64,000 bases of DNA from positions 1 through 64,000 of the forward strand of contig JAKFYK010000039.1 of assembly GCA_021730905.1 (NCBI GenBank), written 5' to 3'. This DNA comes from Betaproteobacteria bacterium (GTDB lineage Bacteria; Pseudomonadota; Gammaproteobacteria; Burkholderiales; SG8-41). The notes below the pieces were generated by a model that worked only from the letters and a program-made list of their open reading frames with translations, was not told the origin of the DNA and did no database searches. This document shows positions 27,670-36,985 of the stretch, piece by piece. Position numbers and translations under genes: made by a program. Position 1 is the stretch's first letter. The number at the start of each line of letters is the position of its first letter.

Positions 27670-27964
27670 GTCGTATTACTCCTGCATTCGGCTAAGATAC
27701 GCGGCGCGAGCGGAGATTGTTTTCCGAACGTGACCGATGGTTGCGCGCTCGTCGGATTCCGATTCAGTTGCCAGGAAGTATCCCATGCATTGGATGTCCT
27801 CGTTCTCATTCGAATCGATAAAATGGACATCTTCATAACGGGCATGGCAAGTAATGGGCTCCGTGCTTTAGGTGCTATTTGGCACAATGGCGCAAGTGAT
27901 TCAACGTGTAAAAATTGTCACCGATCGATAGCACCTTTGAGCCTTCTACAAGGAGAAAAGCATC
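27670..27964 (-). other. Region upstream of brnA with an open but startless frame
   Basis: A minus-strand frame ends at 27676, reading HARYEDVHFIDSNENEDIQC and further on TIGHVRKTISARAAYLSRMQ. It ends just before brnA, where a toxin gene would be, but has no start codon upstream of a stop near 27870. It could be a truncated toxin; the end faintly resembles the BrnT ISARxA region. The rest is the promoter region of the cupin gene. Confidence 0.3.
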
Positions 27965-28372
27965 ATGCTAGGCGCCCGTGTCATTCGACTTACGGACACC
28001 GAGATTGTCTCGCTCGGTCCGTCCAGCAATTACCGGCCTATCGTCGGCGACGATTTGGGAACGACGCCGGTACGAACTGGAATACAGACTTGCCTGCCAA
28101 ACTATGAAGTGCCACTGCATTGCCATCCGTACATGGAGATCATTCATATTATAGAAGGTACCTTGGAGTTTTGGCTGGAAGATGCTATCAATGAGACGGA
28201 ATTACTGTGTCGTGGCGACAGCATCGAGATTCAGCCAAGCGCATGGCATGCATTCAGGGTCAAGGGGAACGAAACTGTCCGATTGTTGGGCATTCATGCA
28301 TCGCCCCGGCGTATCGTCGAATACAAATCTGGCATCAAGGTCGATGCGCGTGGCTACCGTAGCATTGACTAG
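27965..28372 (+). CDS. Cupin domain protein
   Basis: A 135-residue single-domain cupin. Metal-binding motif 1 is visible as PLHCHPYMEIIHIIEG and motif 2 around PSAWHAFRV. A good AAGGAG site precedes the ATG. Cytoplasmic. The ligand is unknown. Two further cupins follow within 2 kb, so the block may handle a small-molecule acid or aromatic substrate together with the hydrolases. Confidence 0.85.
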   Translation: MLGARVIRLTDTEIVSLGPSSNYRPIVGDDLGTTPVRTGIQTCLPNYEVPLHCHPYMEIIHIIEGTLEFWLEDAINETELLCRGDSIEIQPSAWHAFRVKGNETVRLLGIHASPRRIVEYKSGIKVDARGYRSID

Positions 28373-28871
28373 AAACGCAACCATTTTATCAAGGTCGCAT
28401 GACATCAAAGATTTCCAAGATCCAGGAAAATTCGAGACAGGTGAAATGTCCTGCGCGCGCCCGACCCAACTCCCGTGAAACCAGGGGCTGAAGCCCCGAG
28501 TTGCCACGAATCCCAGAGGCTGAGTAGCCAGGTGACAATCCAGTAATCGTGAGGCGAAAACTTTAGCAACACGCCCTCTGGGCACGACGAAGGGGCATCT
28601 ATATGGTGGTGCGCTCAGACAGCATCGATCCCGATAGCATGCGCAGATCGCTGCAATGGACCTCGTGCACTGACTTGTATTGCACTGGGCCCGCTCGCAG
28701 AACGCAAGGTGCTGAGCTTGCTATATGCACCGTACGGCAGTACGCAGACATGCTTGGTTCCTGCGCTAGAATCTACGCTTATTGGACACAACCTGACGCA
28801 ATTTCAGTGGCGGCGACCAAGCTCATGCTTGCGAGATTTGCCAGTCCCGTCGACTACAGAGGAGCATTCCC
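28373..28871. other. Intergenic, no gene
   Basis: About 500 bases. A GGGGCT-ga-AGCCCC hairpin (28484-28497) lacks a T-tract but may end the preceding cupin transcript. Nothing else is recognised. Confidence 0.4.
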
Positions 28872-29153
28872 ATGAGCGGAACTGCCAAAGCTACTGTTTT
28901 TATCGAGAACGACAAAGTGATTGTCACCGAATGGCGAATGGCGCCGGGCTCCAATACAGGCTGGCACCGGCATGGCCATGATTACGTGGTGGTTCCGCTT
29001 ATGGATGGCAAGGTAAAGCTCGAAACCAAAGACGGCACCAGCTTTGCCGACAATAAGAAAGGCGTTCCTTATTTCCGCAATGAGGGTGTTGAACATGATG
29101 TGATTAATGCCGATTCGGGTGAATATGCGTTCATAGAGATCGAACTGAAGTGA
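28872..29153 (+). CDS. Small cupin domain protein
   Basis: A 93-residue cupin with the motif GWHRHGHDYVVVPLMDG (metal ligands His, His, His) and the second motif FRNEGVEHDVIN. An AGAGGAG site precedes the ATG. It is a minimal single-barrel member, likely cytoplasmic. Same direction as the flanking cupins, but with long gaps, so probably separate promoters. Confidence 0.85.
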   Translation: MSGTAKATVFIENDKVIVTEWRMAPGSNTGWHRHGHDYVVVPLMDGKVKLETKDGTSFADNKKGVPYFRNEGVEHDVINADSGEYAFIEIELK

Positions 29154-29367
29154 GAGCGTTAAACGTCCACAATGAGTGTAATGCCTCTGTCATGCGGTCG
29201 TTTTAGACCGGCCAGAACGCGAAGCGAAAGCAAATGCCAACCTTTGAAGAGTGAGTAATTTAGAATTGACGGAAACCGCCAAATGACGTGAAGTAGTCAA
29301 ACTGGCGAGCATGAAAGCGGACCGTCGTTTTACGAGCATTGAGTTCTCAGCCCTAGGAGTTTTTGCC

Positions 29368-29943
29368 ATGCCCCGACACAATCCGGTTGATGACACCATC
29401 CCCCAGCGGGTGGCGCGCTATTCAAAACTAGTCCCCTACAAGGACTCCATGAAAGACGCCAATGGCATTCCTCAGGAGGCCATGCTGATGATGTCGCCTG
29501 ATAAGGTCATGCCCATCATGTCTCCGTTGGGCTGGGAAGGCCGCAGCAAAGTGGCTCCCGTCAAAGGGGCTCCCGGATTGACCATCACGCTGGCCGAATG
29601 TCCGCCGGGCGACAGTGCGGGACTGCACAAGCACACGGCATCGGTGGAGAACTTCTTTTGCGTGCAAAGTCGCTTCGAAATCACTTGGGGGGAAGAGGGG
29701 CAGTTCTCCATCATCCTGGAGCCGCTGGACTTTGTCTCGGTACCCGCGGGTGTGTATCGTGACTTTAAGAATGTAGGCAATGAGCTGGGGCGGTTGCTGG
29801 TGATGATTCAGCCAGAACCCGGCGATCAGCAGGATGCTGTCTACCACGCAGCATCGAGCGGTGAAGAGATCGCCCGACGATGGGGGCCCGCTACGGTTGA
29901 GGCCATGGCGGGGATTGGCATCCGATTTGGTGAACCTTCTTAA
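29368..29943 (+). CDS. Cupin-fold protein, 191 residues
   Basis: The start is taken at ATG 29368 (MPRHNPVDDTIP), which has TAGGAG 8 bases upstream; the frame extends 19 residues further up without a site. The central barrel carries GDSAGLHKHTASVENFFCVQ and a second motif near EPLDFVSVPAGVYRDFKN. Relatives are cupin_2 proteins of unknown substrate found near Bug/Tct transport genes, as here (the Bug gene follows after 85 bases). Confidence 0.8.
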   Translation: MPRHNPVDDTIPQRVARYSKLVPYKDSMKDANGIPQEAMLMMSPDKVMPIMSPLGWEGRSKVAPVKGAPGLTITLAECPPGDSAGLHKHTASVENFFCVQSRFEITWGEEGQFSIILEPLDFVSVPAGVYRDFKNVGNELGRLLVMIQPEPGDQQDAVYHAASSGEEIARRWGPATVEAMAGIGIRFGEPS

Positions 29944-30027
29944 GGACTAACGGTTAGTGAAAAATGATGTTAAGAACTGTCCTATCCGGGAGCTAGACTC
30001 TCTTTTTCGTCAGTACGGAGGAATTCA

Positions 30028-30996
30028 ATGATAGTTATTGCACGCATGATTTGCCTGCTACTCGCATGTGCCTGTGTGACAGGTACGGCGCTGGCGCAGA
30101 AGTACCCCATCAAGACTGTGCGCATCATCGTTCCCCAACTCCCCGGCGACTCTTGCGACACGCTTGCTCGCTTGCTGGGCCACAAGATGGGCGAACGTCT
30201 CGGTCAGCAGTTTGTGGTCGACAACCGGCCCGGTGCCAGTGGCACCATTGGCTTGGCGATGACCGCACAGGCGCCCGCCGACGGCTACACGATGGCCTGC
30301 GGGCAAGGCGGCAACATGTCGGTCATTCCGCATACGATGAAGCAGGTTCCTTACAACGCGTTAAAAGACTTTGCGCCGATCGCGCTGGTCTCGACCAACT
30401 ACCTGGCGCTGGTGGTACACCCAAGCACCCCGTTCAGGAACGTTGGCCAGTTCATCAAATATTTGAAAGCCAATCCAGGCAAGGTGACTTTCGCCTCGAA
30501 CGGCGAGGGTGCTTTCTTGCACATGGCGACCGAGATGTTTCGCTCGAACGTGGGCTTCGAGTACCTGCATATTCCTTTCAAAGGGGTGCCGCAGATGGGC
30601 GCGGAGCTCATGAGTGGCAGAGTGGATGCAGGCTTCGCCTCGTTCACGGGCATGCATCCCTTTATCGTGTCCGGCAGGGTGCGGCTGCTTGGGATAGCGA
30701 AAGAAAAGCGTGCACCCAACTACCCCGATTTTCCCACCATCGCGGAATCGGTTCCGGGATTTTCATCCGGTGGCTGGTTTGGATTCGTCGCGCCGGCCAA
30801 CGTGTCAAAGGACATCATTGCGATCCTCAACCGCGAAACGAACGCGGCCCTGAAACAGCCAGACATACAAAAAAAGCTGGAAGCCCTCGGGCTGGACCTG
30901 TGGACGGAGTCGCCGGAGTATTTCGGTGCGTTGCTGAAGAGCGAATACGACAAGTATGGCAAGGTGGCACGCGATATCGGGCTGGTGCCGAAATAG
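30028..30996 (+). CDS. Bug-family tripartite tricarboxylate transporter binding protein
   Basis: A 322-residue periplasmic solute-binding protein of the Bug (TctC) family. The signal peptide ends at TALAQ. Family landmarks follow: KTVRIIVPQLPGDSCDTLAR, VVDNRPGASGTIG, KQVPYNALKDFAPIALV and HIPFKGVPQMGAELMSG. Bug proteins bind carboxylates such as citrate, phthalates or amino acids and deliver them to TctA/TctB, which are encoded about 4 kb downstream. The GGAGG site is good. An ester or amide hydrolase gene follows directly. Confidence 0.93.
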   Translation: MIVIARMICLLLACACVTGTALAQKYPIKTVRIIVPQLPGDSCDTLARLLGHKMGERLGQQFVVDNRPGASGTIGLAMTAQAPADGYTMACGQGGNMSVIPHTMKQVPYNALKDFAPIALVSTNYLALVVHPSTPFRNVGQFIKYLKANPGKVTFASNGEGAFLHMATEMFRSNVGFEYLHIPFKGVPQMGAELMSGRVDAGFASFTGMHPFIVSGRVRLLGIAKEKRAPNYPDFPTIAESVPGFSSGGWFGFVAPANVSKDIIAILNRETNAALKQPDIQKKLEALGLDLWTESPEYFGALLKSEYDKYGKVARDIGLVPK

Positions 30997-31115
30997 CCGA
31001 AGCGGTACGCGCCATGGGCATCCTTTCCGTCATGCTGTCCCGGTGGCGCAAACAAGCATCCGAATAGGCCGGTACACGTGGATGGAATATTGAACGCAAC
31101 AGAGAGTAAGTCGAG

Positions 31116-32273
31116 ATGAGTCACTGGTTCGAGTATTTCCCTGGCAACCACATGTGGTCGCAGGGCATGATGTTCGGTATCGAGATGCAGACCTGGGGTG
31201 CAGCGGCGATCGGCGAGATTGACCAGGTTGGGCAGAAGCTGAAGGCGCATGTCGGAGACAATGAACGCTGGTGGCAGGAGTGGACGGCCATGGCACAGCG
31301 GGTGGAAGGTTTTGCCGATACCGCCGACTGCGACGGTTATCAGTTGACTGCCGGAAGTTATTACCTGCGCGCCGCCATTTACTATTTTTGCGGCGAGCGT
31401 TTTATCGCACCCTCAGAGCGCAAGTGGGACACCTATCGCAGCTGCCTGCGCTGCTTCGGCAAGGGCATTGCGCGGCGTTACCCGTCGATCGAGCGAGTCG
31501 AGGTGCCATTTGAAGGCACGACGCTGCCAGCCTGGTTCTACAAGGCAGATGTCGCCGGTGCCGCGCCGGCCGTGGTGATGTTCGACGGATTGGATAACGC
31601 CAAGGAGATGAGCGTGCTGTTCGGCGGCACGGAGATCACCCGCCGCGGTATCCACGTGCTGGCGATTGACGGTCCCGGGCAGGGCGAGGCGTTGCGTTTG
31701 CAGGGCATCCCCAGCCGCCATGATTATGAGGTGCCAGGACGGGCGGCGCTGGATTATCTCGCCGGCCGCGGCGAGGTCGATGCCGCGCGCGTTGCCGTGA
31801 TGGGCTTTAGCATGGGCGGTTATTACGCGCCGCGTGCGGCGGCGCTGGAGTCGCGCTTCGCTGCCTGCGTCGCTTGGGGCGGGCATTTCGATTATCACGA
31901 GGCGTGGGTGCGGCGACGCAAGATCATGGAGACTGGTGGTACCAAGATTTCGGCGCCGTCGTTCCAGTTGCCGTGGGTGCTAGGCATGCCTGACATGGCG
32001 GCGTGCATGAAAAAACTCGAAAACTACCGACTGGCCGGCATCGCCGAAAAAATCCAATGCCCGTTCTACTGCATCCACGGCGAGAATGACAATATCGTGC
32101 CGTTGGAATTCGCGCAGCAGCTACATGAGGCTGTAGGTTCAAAAGACAAGACGCTGAAAATCCTCGCTGCGCATGACGGCGGCAGCGATCATTGCCAGGA
32201 GGACAATCGCCAGGTGGGCGCCAATCTTGTCGCCGACTGGCTGGCCAAGCGATTGGGCGGGCGGCTGGCCTGA
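31116..32273 (+). CDS. Alpha/beta hydrolase (dihydropseudooxynicotine-hydrolase type)
   Basis: A 385-residue two-part hydrolase: a helical N-terminal cap (about 1-130) and an alpha/beta hydrolase core with nucleophile Ser in GFSMGG, an acid in HGENDNIVP and a base near SDHCQEDN. This layout is that of the FrsA/2,6-dihydropseudooxynicotine hydrolase group, which cleaves C-C or ester bonds. Cytoplasmic. It lies 120 bases after the Bug gene, so it may process the transported substrate. Confidence 0.85.
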   Translation: MSHWFEYFPGNHMWSQGMMFGIEMQTWGAAAIGEIDQVGQKLKAHVGDNERWWQEWTAMAQRVEGFADTADCDGYQLTAGSYYLRAAIYYFCGERFIAPSERKWDTYRSCLRCFGKGIARRYPSIERVEVPFEGTTLPAWFYKADVAGAAPAVVMFDGLDNAKEMSVLFGGTEITRRGIHVLAIDGPGQGEALRLQGIPSRHDYEVPGRAALDYLAGRGEVDAARVAVMGFSMGGYYAPRAAALESRFAACVAWGGHFDYHEAWVRRRKIMETGGTKISAPSFQLPWVLGMPDMAACMKKLENYRLAGIAEKIQCPFYCIHGENDNIVPLEFAQQLHEAVGSKDKTLKILAAHDGGSDHCQEDNRQVGANLVADWLAKRLGGRLA

Positions 32274-32414
32274 CCTCGGGTTCACTGCCTGGAGCCTGCA
32301 GGGGTAATGTGCTGCGCTTCCGGTGATTCGAAGGCCATGGATTAGTCTTCGGACGCACATCTGGTCAGCGACGCTTGACCCTTGTATTCATCGCCACCGT
32401 CGAAGGCAAGTTTC

Positions 32415-33467
32415 CTACGCTCCTTGCGAGAGGAGTCGTTTGGGAATCGCACCGTAAACCATCTTGACATGGTTGACCGCTTCGCCAATCCGAAAGTCTA
32501 CGCTTAGACTTGCCAATGCGTAAGCGTCTGCCGCCCCCAGTCCCGCGTGTTCCCGCAAAAATGCGACGCTCTCCAGAATGGCGAGGTGCGCGGCCTCATT
32601 CAAATCGGTGTTCATACCCATGACGTAGTGGCAGTTGCGATCCTCGGCGCGCGGCCAGTTCATGTTTCGGCCTGCACCCGGGTGCAGGATGAACTGCAGT
32701 GTGGGCGTGAGCGAAATCTCGATTGCAGTGCCGTTGACTTCGCCGTCGCCCTGCAGCCCGTGGCCGTCACCAGTAAAGAACTGCGCACCCTCGTTAAATA
32801 CTGGCAGATAGAGGGTCGCGCCGCGCGTAAGTACCTTGAGATCCATATTGCCGCCGAACGGGCCGGGAGGTTTGGAATTCGCGGGGGCCTGTGCGCTTGG
32901 CGGCGCCACAGCCATGATCCCCATGAAAGGCGCGAGCGGCAGCTCGATCCGCTGCGAAAATTTCGCGACCTCACGCGCGAGATCCAAGCGGATAATATTG
33001 CGGGCCATTTCCGAGAGCAACGCCGGTGCTGCCCCAAGCCCGGGACCCGAGTTGTTGACTCCGTAGTCAATACGAAACTCGACGTCGAGGATGCGCACTT
33101 CAAGCATGTCACCAGGGCGTGCAGCATCGATGTAAATCGGCCCGGTCAGCACGTGTCCCCCAGCGCCGGGTTCGCGTTTTACATTGCGATATATTTGTTT
33201 AACATCGTCAAGAACTCTGTCCGGGTCGATTCCGGCTGCGCCAAAGAACTCCACTGGATCGATGCCCGCGGTAATCCCCTGCTGCGAGACAGTGTCGATG
33301 CGTACGATCTGACCGGAGGCAATGCGGAGCGCGGCCGGTGCATTTGCAGGAATCAAACCCCAAGATACATTGCCGGGCACCGAGCGGAGATGCGCATCCG
33401 CTTGATGCGGGCGCGCGGGCGGTAACCATACGTTTCCAAATTCAGCTGGACTCATGGAGCACTCCAA
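32415..33467 (-). CDS. Acetamidase/formamidase family protein
   Basis: A 350-residue FmdA/AmdA-type amidase: GPIYIDAARPGDMLEVRILD, a central PFMGIMAVAPP, FGGNMDLKVLTRGATLYLPV and GDGHGLQGDGEVNGTAIEIS are standard family blocks. The start may be the fifth codon (MSPAEF). It is transcribed against the Bug and hydrolase genes and converges on them. The family hydrolyses short amides to ammonia plus acid; the substrate here is not known. Confidence 0.92.
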   Translation of the reverse strand: MECSMSPAEFGNVWLPPARPHQADAHLRSVPGNVSWGLIPANAPAALRIASGQIVRIDTVSQQGITAGIDPVEFFGAAGIDPDRVLDDVKQIYRNVKREPGAGGHVLTGPIYIDAARPGDMLEVRILDVEFRIDYGVNNSGPGLGAAPALLSEMARNIIRLDLAREVAKFSQRIELPLAPFMGIMAVAPPSAQAPANSKPPGPFGGNMDLKVLTRGATLYLPVFNEGAQFFTGDGHGLQGDGEVNGTAIEISLTPTLQFILHPGAGRNMNWPRAEDRNCHYVMGMNTDLNEAAHLAILESVAFLREHAGLGAADAYALASLSVDFRIGEAVNHVKMVYGAIPKRLLSQGA

Positions 33468-33771
33468 AGTTTCTCTGGCATGATCAGAATTGAATATCCC
33501 GGACGGGCGGCGAATTTATAGTCGAGCAGCCATCGGCGTCTGGAACATAGCATGACAAAGCTGTTGCCATTTGTAGGAATAGAGAGCAGCAGTGTCGGGC
33601 GATGATGCGCCGGTGCGGGGAGCAGGGCGAGAAGGTAAAAGACGCGATGCGAGCATAATCACCATGATAATGACGTCATGTACGCAACCGAGTCAGCGCG
33701 ACGCAAGCGTAACGCATGCTGCCGACACAATAGCGCTGCCGGCAGCATGTTGACCTGTTTTAAGGTGTAGA
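33468..33771. other. Intergenic, nothing recognised
   Basis: Promoter side of the amidase and 3' side of the Pro/Thr-rich gene. No motif stands out. Confidence 0.4.
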
Positions 33772-34103
33772 TCAGTTGCGGTCGGCGTGAGCCAAACGCT
33801 CGTTACCCATATTGCCTGTGTTATCGGTTGTGGGGCCCACGGCGCCAGGCCGAGTGTTATTCGACATTCCAGGGGTGTTACTGTTCATGCTGCCGGTCGA
33901 GGTGCTCGGTGACTGATTCTGCATGCTCGGGGTGCTGGGCGCAGTAGGCGTGCCCGTTGTCGACTGCGCGGGTGTCATACCTTGGATCTGGGTCTGCGGA
34001 TTCGTTTGTGTGCCGCTGGGAGTAGTTTGCGCATGGCGAAGCCGATCGCGCCGATTACTGCAGCGGCGGCAGTGCCAGAAACAAGAAGCGTGGATACCTT
34101 CAT
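33772..34103 (-). pseudogene. Exported Thr/Ser/Asn/Pro-rich protein with a 1-base frameshift
   Basis: The gene starts at ATG 34103 with an AGGAG site and encodes MKVSTLLVSGTAAAAVIGAI followed by GFAM, a signal-like N-terminus. One base later the sequence switches frame to QTTPSGTQTNPQTQIQGMTP and continues with low-complexity T/S/N/P repeats to 33772. Inserting one G after the ATG of GFAM (near 34030) would join both parts. It is either a recent loss or a sequencing/assembly error. A weak copy of the Crp-type operator lies about 90-105 bases upstream. Confidence 0.65.
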
Positions 34104-34166
34104 ATTGATACTCCTGAGGATAGTTAAGAGGTGGGACAAGTTGACCGGTCGTGCCGGACAATGTGC

Positions 34167-34209
34167 AGGGTAGGCACTGCTTGTGTAGTAGTCTGTACGT
34201 CACCCTACA
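34167..34209 (-). promoter_or_regulatory. Weak copy of the TGTNCG-N4-CGNACA operator with -10
   Basis: On the minus strand TGTAGGGTGACGTACA (34194-34209) keeps the TGTA and CGTACA ends of the palindrome but not its core. TACCCT lies at exactly the same offset (34167-34172) as the -10 elements of the stronger copies. The predicted start near 34160 leaves a leader of about 57 bases before the Thr/Pro-rich gene. Confidence 0.4.
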
Positions 34210-34366
34210 CATACAAACTTTGCGCCGGGATGAGCGCAAGGGCACCAAAGAAGGCGCCGAAGAGGAAGCAACTGACGAACCGTTCTAAACAAACGCGCTG
34301 GGAAGTCCGAACCACGCTCCACTCATTGCGACTCTCCCAGCGCACTGCGCTTGCGTAGTTGCTCAT
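34205..34366 (-). CDS. Possible small membrane protein, 53 residues
   Basis: MSNYASAVRWESRNEWSVVR, then a C-terminal hydrophobic segment FLFGAFFGALALIPAQ: a soluble head and one membrane span. The ribosome-binding site is weak, and its end overlaps the operator-like site above. No family is recognised. Confidence 0.35.
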   Translation of the reverse strand: MSNYASAVRWESRNEWSVVRTSQRVCLERFVSCFLFGAFFGALALIPAQSLYV

Positions 34367-34909
34367 CGCCAGAATCAGTGTGGTATTGCCATATGAGATC
34401 AACGTACGCGTTTCCGGGATAGACGTTAGTTTGTGGAGCAGAGATACTTAATCATCAGAAGTGCCGGGTGATAGCACGAGTTTGTGCGTGATGTGAAGAG
34501 CCGCGCCTGAAGATTATTTGGCGGAAATGCATGGGTGCACTGCAAGTCACGGTACAGCCAATTAGAAGAGAGCCCATATTCATAAGACTGAGAGCTACCA
34601 GCATGGAGGCATACGTGCCTGCAGAAAGTAAGCACGCTTTGTTGCTGATTGGTCGGCAGGGCAAGTCGCAAAAGGAGCCAGTCAATATTGCTGGTGTGGA
34701 TGCATCGAGCGTGTAATAGAGCGTTGTGGCGTATCTAGAACAATGATCTGCGACAAGCACCTTCCGAACACGGAGAACTGTCGTCGGACGCGTCGCTTAT
34801 CAACATCTACGAAATTACGCGGCACGATGTTTGGCTATGAACATCGACTCGGGGTGACCTGCCCTGGCAAGTTGGCGGATGTATAACTAAAAATCGAGGA
34901 GGAACAGGT
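34367..34909. other. Intergenic before tctB, no gene
   Basis: About 540 bases with only short frames on both strands. The end carries the GAGGAGG ribosome-binding site of tctB. Confidence 0.4.
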
Positions 34910-35362
34910 GTGAAAACCAGCTTATTGAGTAATAAGGATTTTCTGTCTGGCCTGCTGATGATCTGTATCGGAGGCATCGCGTTTTATCTGGGGTTAAATT
35001 ATCCCTTTGGCACTTCGCTGCGGATGGGTCCCGGGTATTTCCCACGAGTACTGGCCGGCATACTCGTTGTCTTCGGCATTTACGTTGCGCTACGCGGTTT
35101 GCGCACTGGCGAGAAAGTGGAAGGGATCTGGGGCTGGAAGCCGCTGGCACTGATCACCTTGTCGCTGGTCGCGTTTGGCTGGTTAATGGAGAGGTTGGGC
35201 TTGATCCCTTCGCTGGCTGTACTGTTCCTGATCTCCGCGTTCGCTGGACACGAGTTCAAGATTAAGGAGGTCATGATCCTTGCAGTAGTCATGATCCTGT
35301 TCGCGTACGGCGTGTTCATCTACGGGCTAGGACTGCCGTACCGTCTTTTCTGGTGGCAATAA
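34910..35362 (+). CDS. tctB: Tripartite tricarboxylate transporter small subunit TctB
   Basis: A 150-residue membrane protein with four predicted spans, GTG start with GAGGAGG upstream. Family landmarks are SGLLMICIGGIAFYLG, MGPGYFPRVLAGIL and the C-terminal GVFIYGLGLPYRLF. It forms the inner-membrane complex with TctA, whose gene starts 4 bases after the stop (translational coupling). The Bug protein at 30028 is the likely periplasmic partner. Confidence 0.92.
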   Translation: MKTSLLSNKDFLSGLLMICIGGIAFYLGLNYPFGTSLRMGPGYFPRVLAGILVVFGIYVALRGLRTGEKVEGIWGWKPLALITLSLVAFGWLMERLGLIPSLAVLFLISAFAGHEFKIKEVMILAVVMILFAYGVFIYGLGLPYRLFWWQ

Positions 35363-35365
35363 ATC

Positions 35366-36874
35366 ATGGATATTTTCAATAATCTGATTCTTGGTTTCAG
35401 CATTGCGCTGTCGCTGCAAAACATTGCCTATTGCTTTCTCGGGGTGTTTGTAGGTACAGCGATCGGCGTGCTGCCCGGTGTCGGTCCGCTCGTGACCATT
35501 GCCATGCTGCTGCCGATTACGTTCAATCTTCCCCCGATTCCAGCGCTCATCATGCTATCGGGCATTTATTACGGCTCGCAGTACGGCGGCTCGACCACGT
35601 CGATACTGATGAATCTGCCGGGGGAGACGGCCTCGGTGGTGACCTGTCTCGACGGCTACCAGATGGCGCGGCAGGGACGCGCCGGACCGGCGCTGGCGAC
35701 CGCGGCGCTTGCCTCGTTCTTCGCCGGTTGCGTGGGCACACTGCTGATTGCGCTATTCGGTCCGCCGCTCGCGGAAGTGGCGCTGAAGTTCGGAGCACCG
35801 GAGTATTTCGCGCTGATGTTGATGGCACTGGTCGCGGCATCCTGCCTGTCGAGCGGCGATATGGTGAAATCGCTGGCCATGGTGATACTCGGACTGCTGC
35901 TGGGCATCATCGGCACCGACGTGAATTCAGGCATGGCACGCTATTCTTTCGGCATTTCGGAGCTGAGCGATGGCATTGGCTTCACGGTGGTCGCGGTGGG
36001 CCTGTTCGCGGTTTCGGAGATTGTGAAGAATCTCGAGGTCAAGGAACAGGCCGAAGTGTTTACCAGCAAGATCAAAAACATCATGCCTACCCTTAAGGAT
36101 ATGAAAGATTCCTTCTGGCCGGTGATGCGCGGCACGCTTGTCGGCTGCTTCTTTGGCGCACTGCCGGGCACCGGCCCCGCCATCTCCGCGTTCTCGGCTT
36201 ACATGGTGGAGAAAAAATTGGCCAAGGACCCTTCGCGCTTCGGCAAAGGAGCGATTGAGGGCGTCGCATCGCCCGAGGCGGCCAACAATGCCGCAGCGCA
36301 ATGCGCGTTTATTCCTACACTGACTTTGGGCATACCGGGCAGCGGCGTTATGGCGCTGATGCTGGGAGCAATGACCATTCAGGGCATCGCCCCCGGCCCG
36401 CAGGTCATGACGGCCAAGCCCGACCTGTTCTGGGGCCTGATCGCCAGCATGTGGCTCGGCAACTTTCTGCTGGTTGTCCTCAACCTGCCGCTGGTTGGCA
36501 TGTGGGTGCAATTGCTGAAAGTGCCTTATCGCTGGCTGTTTCCTTCCATCATCATGTTCTGTGCCATCGGCAACTACAGCATCAACAACAGTTCCATGGA
36601 TCTCTACCTTTGCGGCATCTTCGGCGTGCTCGGCTACGTGCTGATGAAGCTGGAGTGTCCGCCGGCGCCGCTCATACTTGGCTACGTGCTGGGACCGCTG
36701 ATGGAGGAGAACCTGCGGCGGGCGATGCTGATCTCGCGCGGTGATCCGTCGGTATTTTTCACGCGGCCCATCAGCGGCACATTCATGGTGCTGAGTATTC
36801 TGCTTCTGATCGTCATGGTGCTGCCGGCGATACGCAAGAAGAAGGAGGAAGCCTATACCGGCGGCGGCGGGTAG
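35366..36874 (+). CDS. tctA: Tripartite tricarboxylate transporter large subunit TctA
   Basis: A 502-residue integral membrane protein with about 12 spans and the family motifs GVLPGVGPLVTIAMLLP, YYGSQYGGSTTSILMNLPGE, GALPGTGPAISAFSAY and TLGIPGSGVMALMLGA, which are the two repeated loops that form the carboxylate site. Uptake is driven by an ion gradient. It is immediately downstream of tctB. Full length. Confidence 0.96.
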   Translation: MDIFNNLILGFSIALSLQNIAYCFLGVFVGTAIGVLPGVGPLVTIAMLLPITFNLPPIPALIMLSGIYYGSQYGGSTTSILMNLPGETASVVTCLDGYQMARQGRAGPALATAALASFFAGCVGTLLIALFGPPLAEVALKFGAPEYFALMLMALVAASCLSSGDMVKSLAMVILGLLLGIIGTDVNSGMARYSFGISELSDGIGFTVVAVGLFAVSEIVKNLEVKEQAEVFTSKIKNIMPTLKDMKDSFWPVMRGTLVGCFFGALPGTGPAISAFSAYMVEKKLAKDPSRFGKGAIEGVASPEAANNAAAQCAFIPTLTLGIPGSGVMALMLGAMTIQGIAPGPQVMTAKPDLFWGLIASMWLGNFLLVVLNLPLVGMWVQLLKVPYRWLFPSIIMFCAIGNYSINNSSMDLYLCGIFGVLGYVLMKLECPPAPLILGYVLGPLMEENLRRAMLISRGDPSVFFTRPISGTFMVLSILLLIVMVLPAIRKKKEEAYTGGGG

Positions 36875-36985
36875 CCAGTCGGGTGCAGGACTTGCCAGCA
36901 CGGGCGCAGTGAACTTCCACACTACGCCGGTTGTCCCATTCTGAGAAATCCAGAGGCCGTTGCAGGCCTGTCTTAAAGGGGGGTA

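Noticed and set aside
30051-31067. 338-residue plus-strand frame overlapping the Bug gene
   Set aside because: A +2 shadow of the Bug coding sequence with Arg/His-rich composition typical of out-of-frame reading.
32547-33425. 292-residue plus-strand frame opposite the amidase
   Set aside because: Antisense shadow; the amidase frame has all family blocks.
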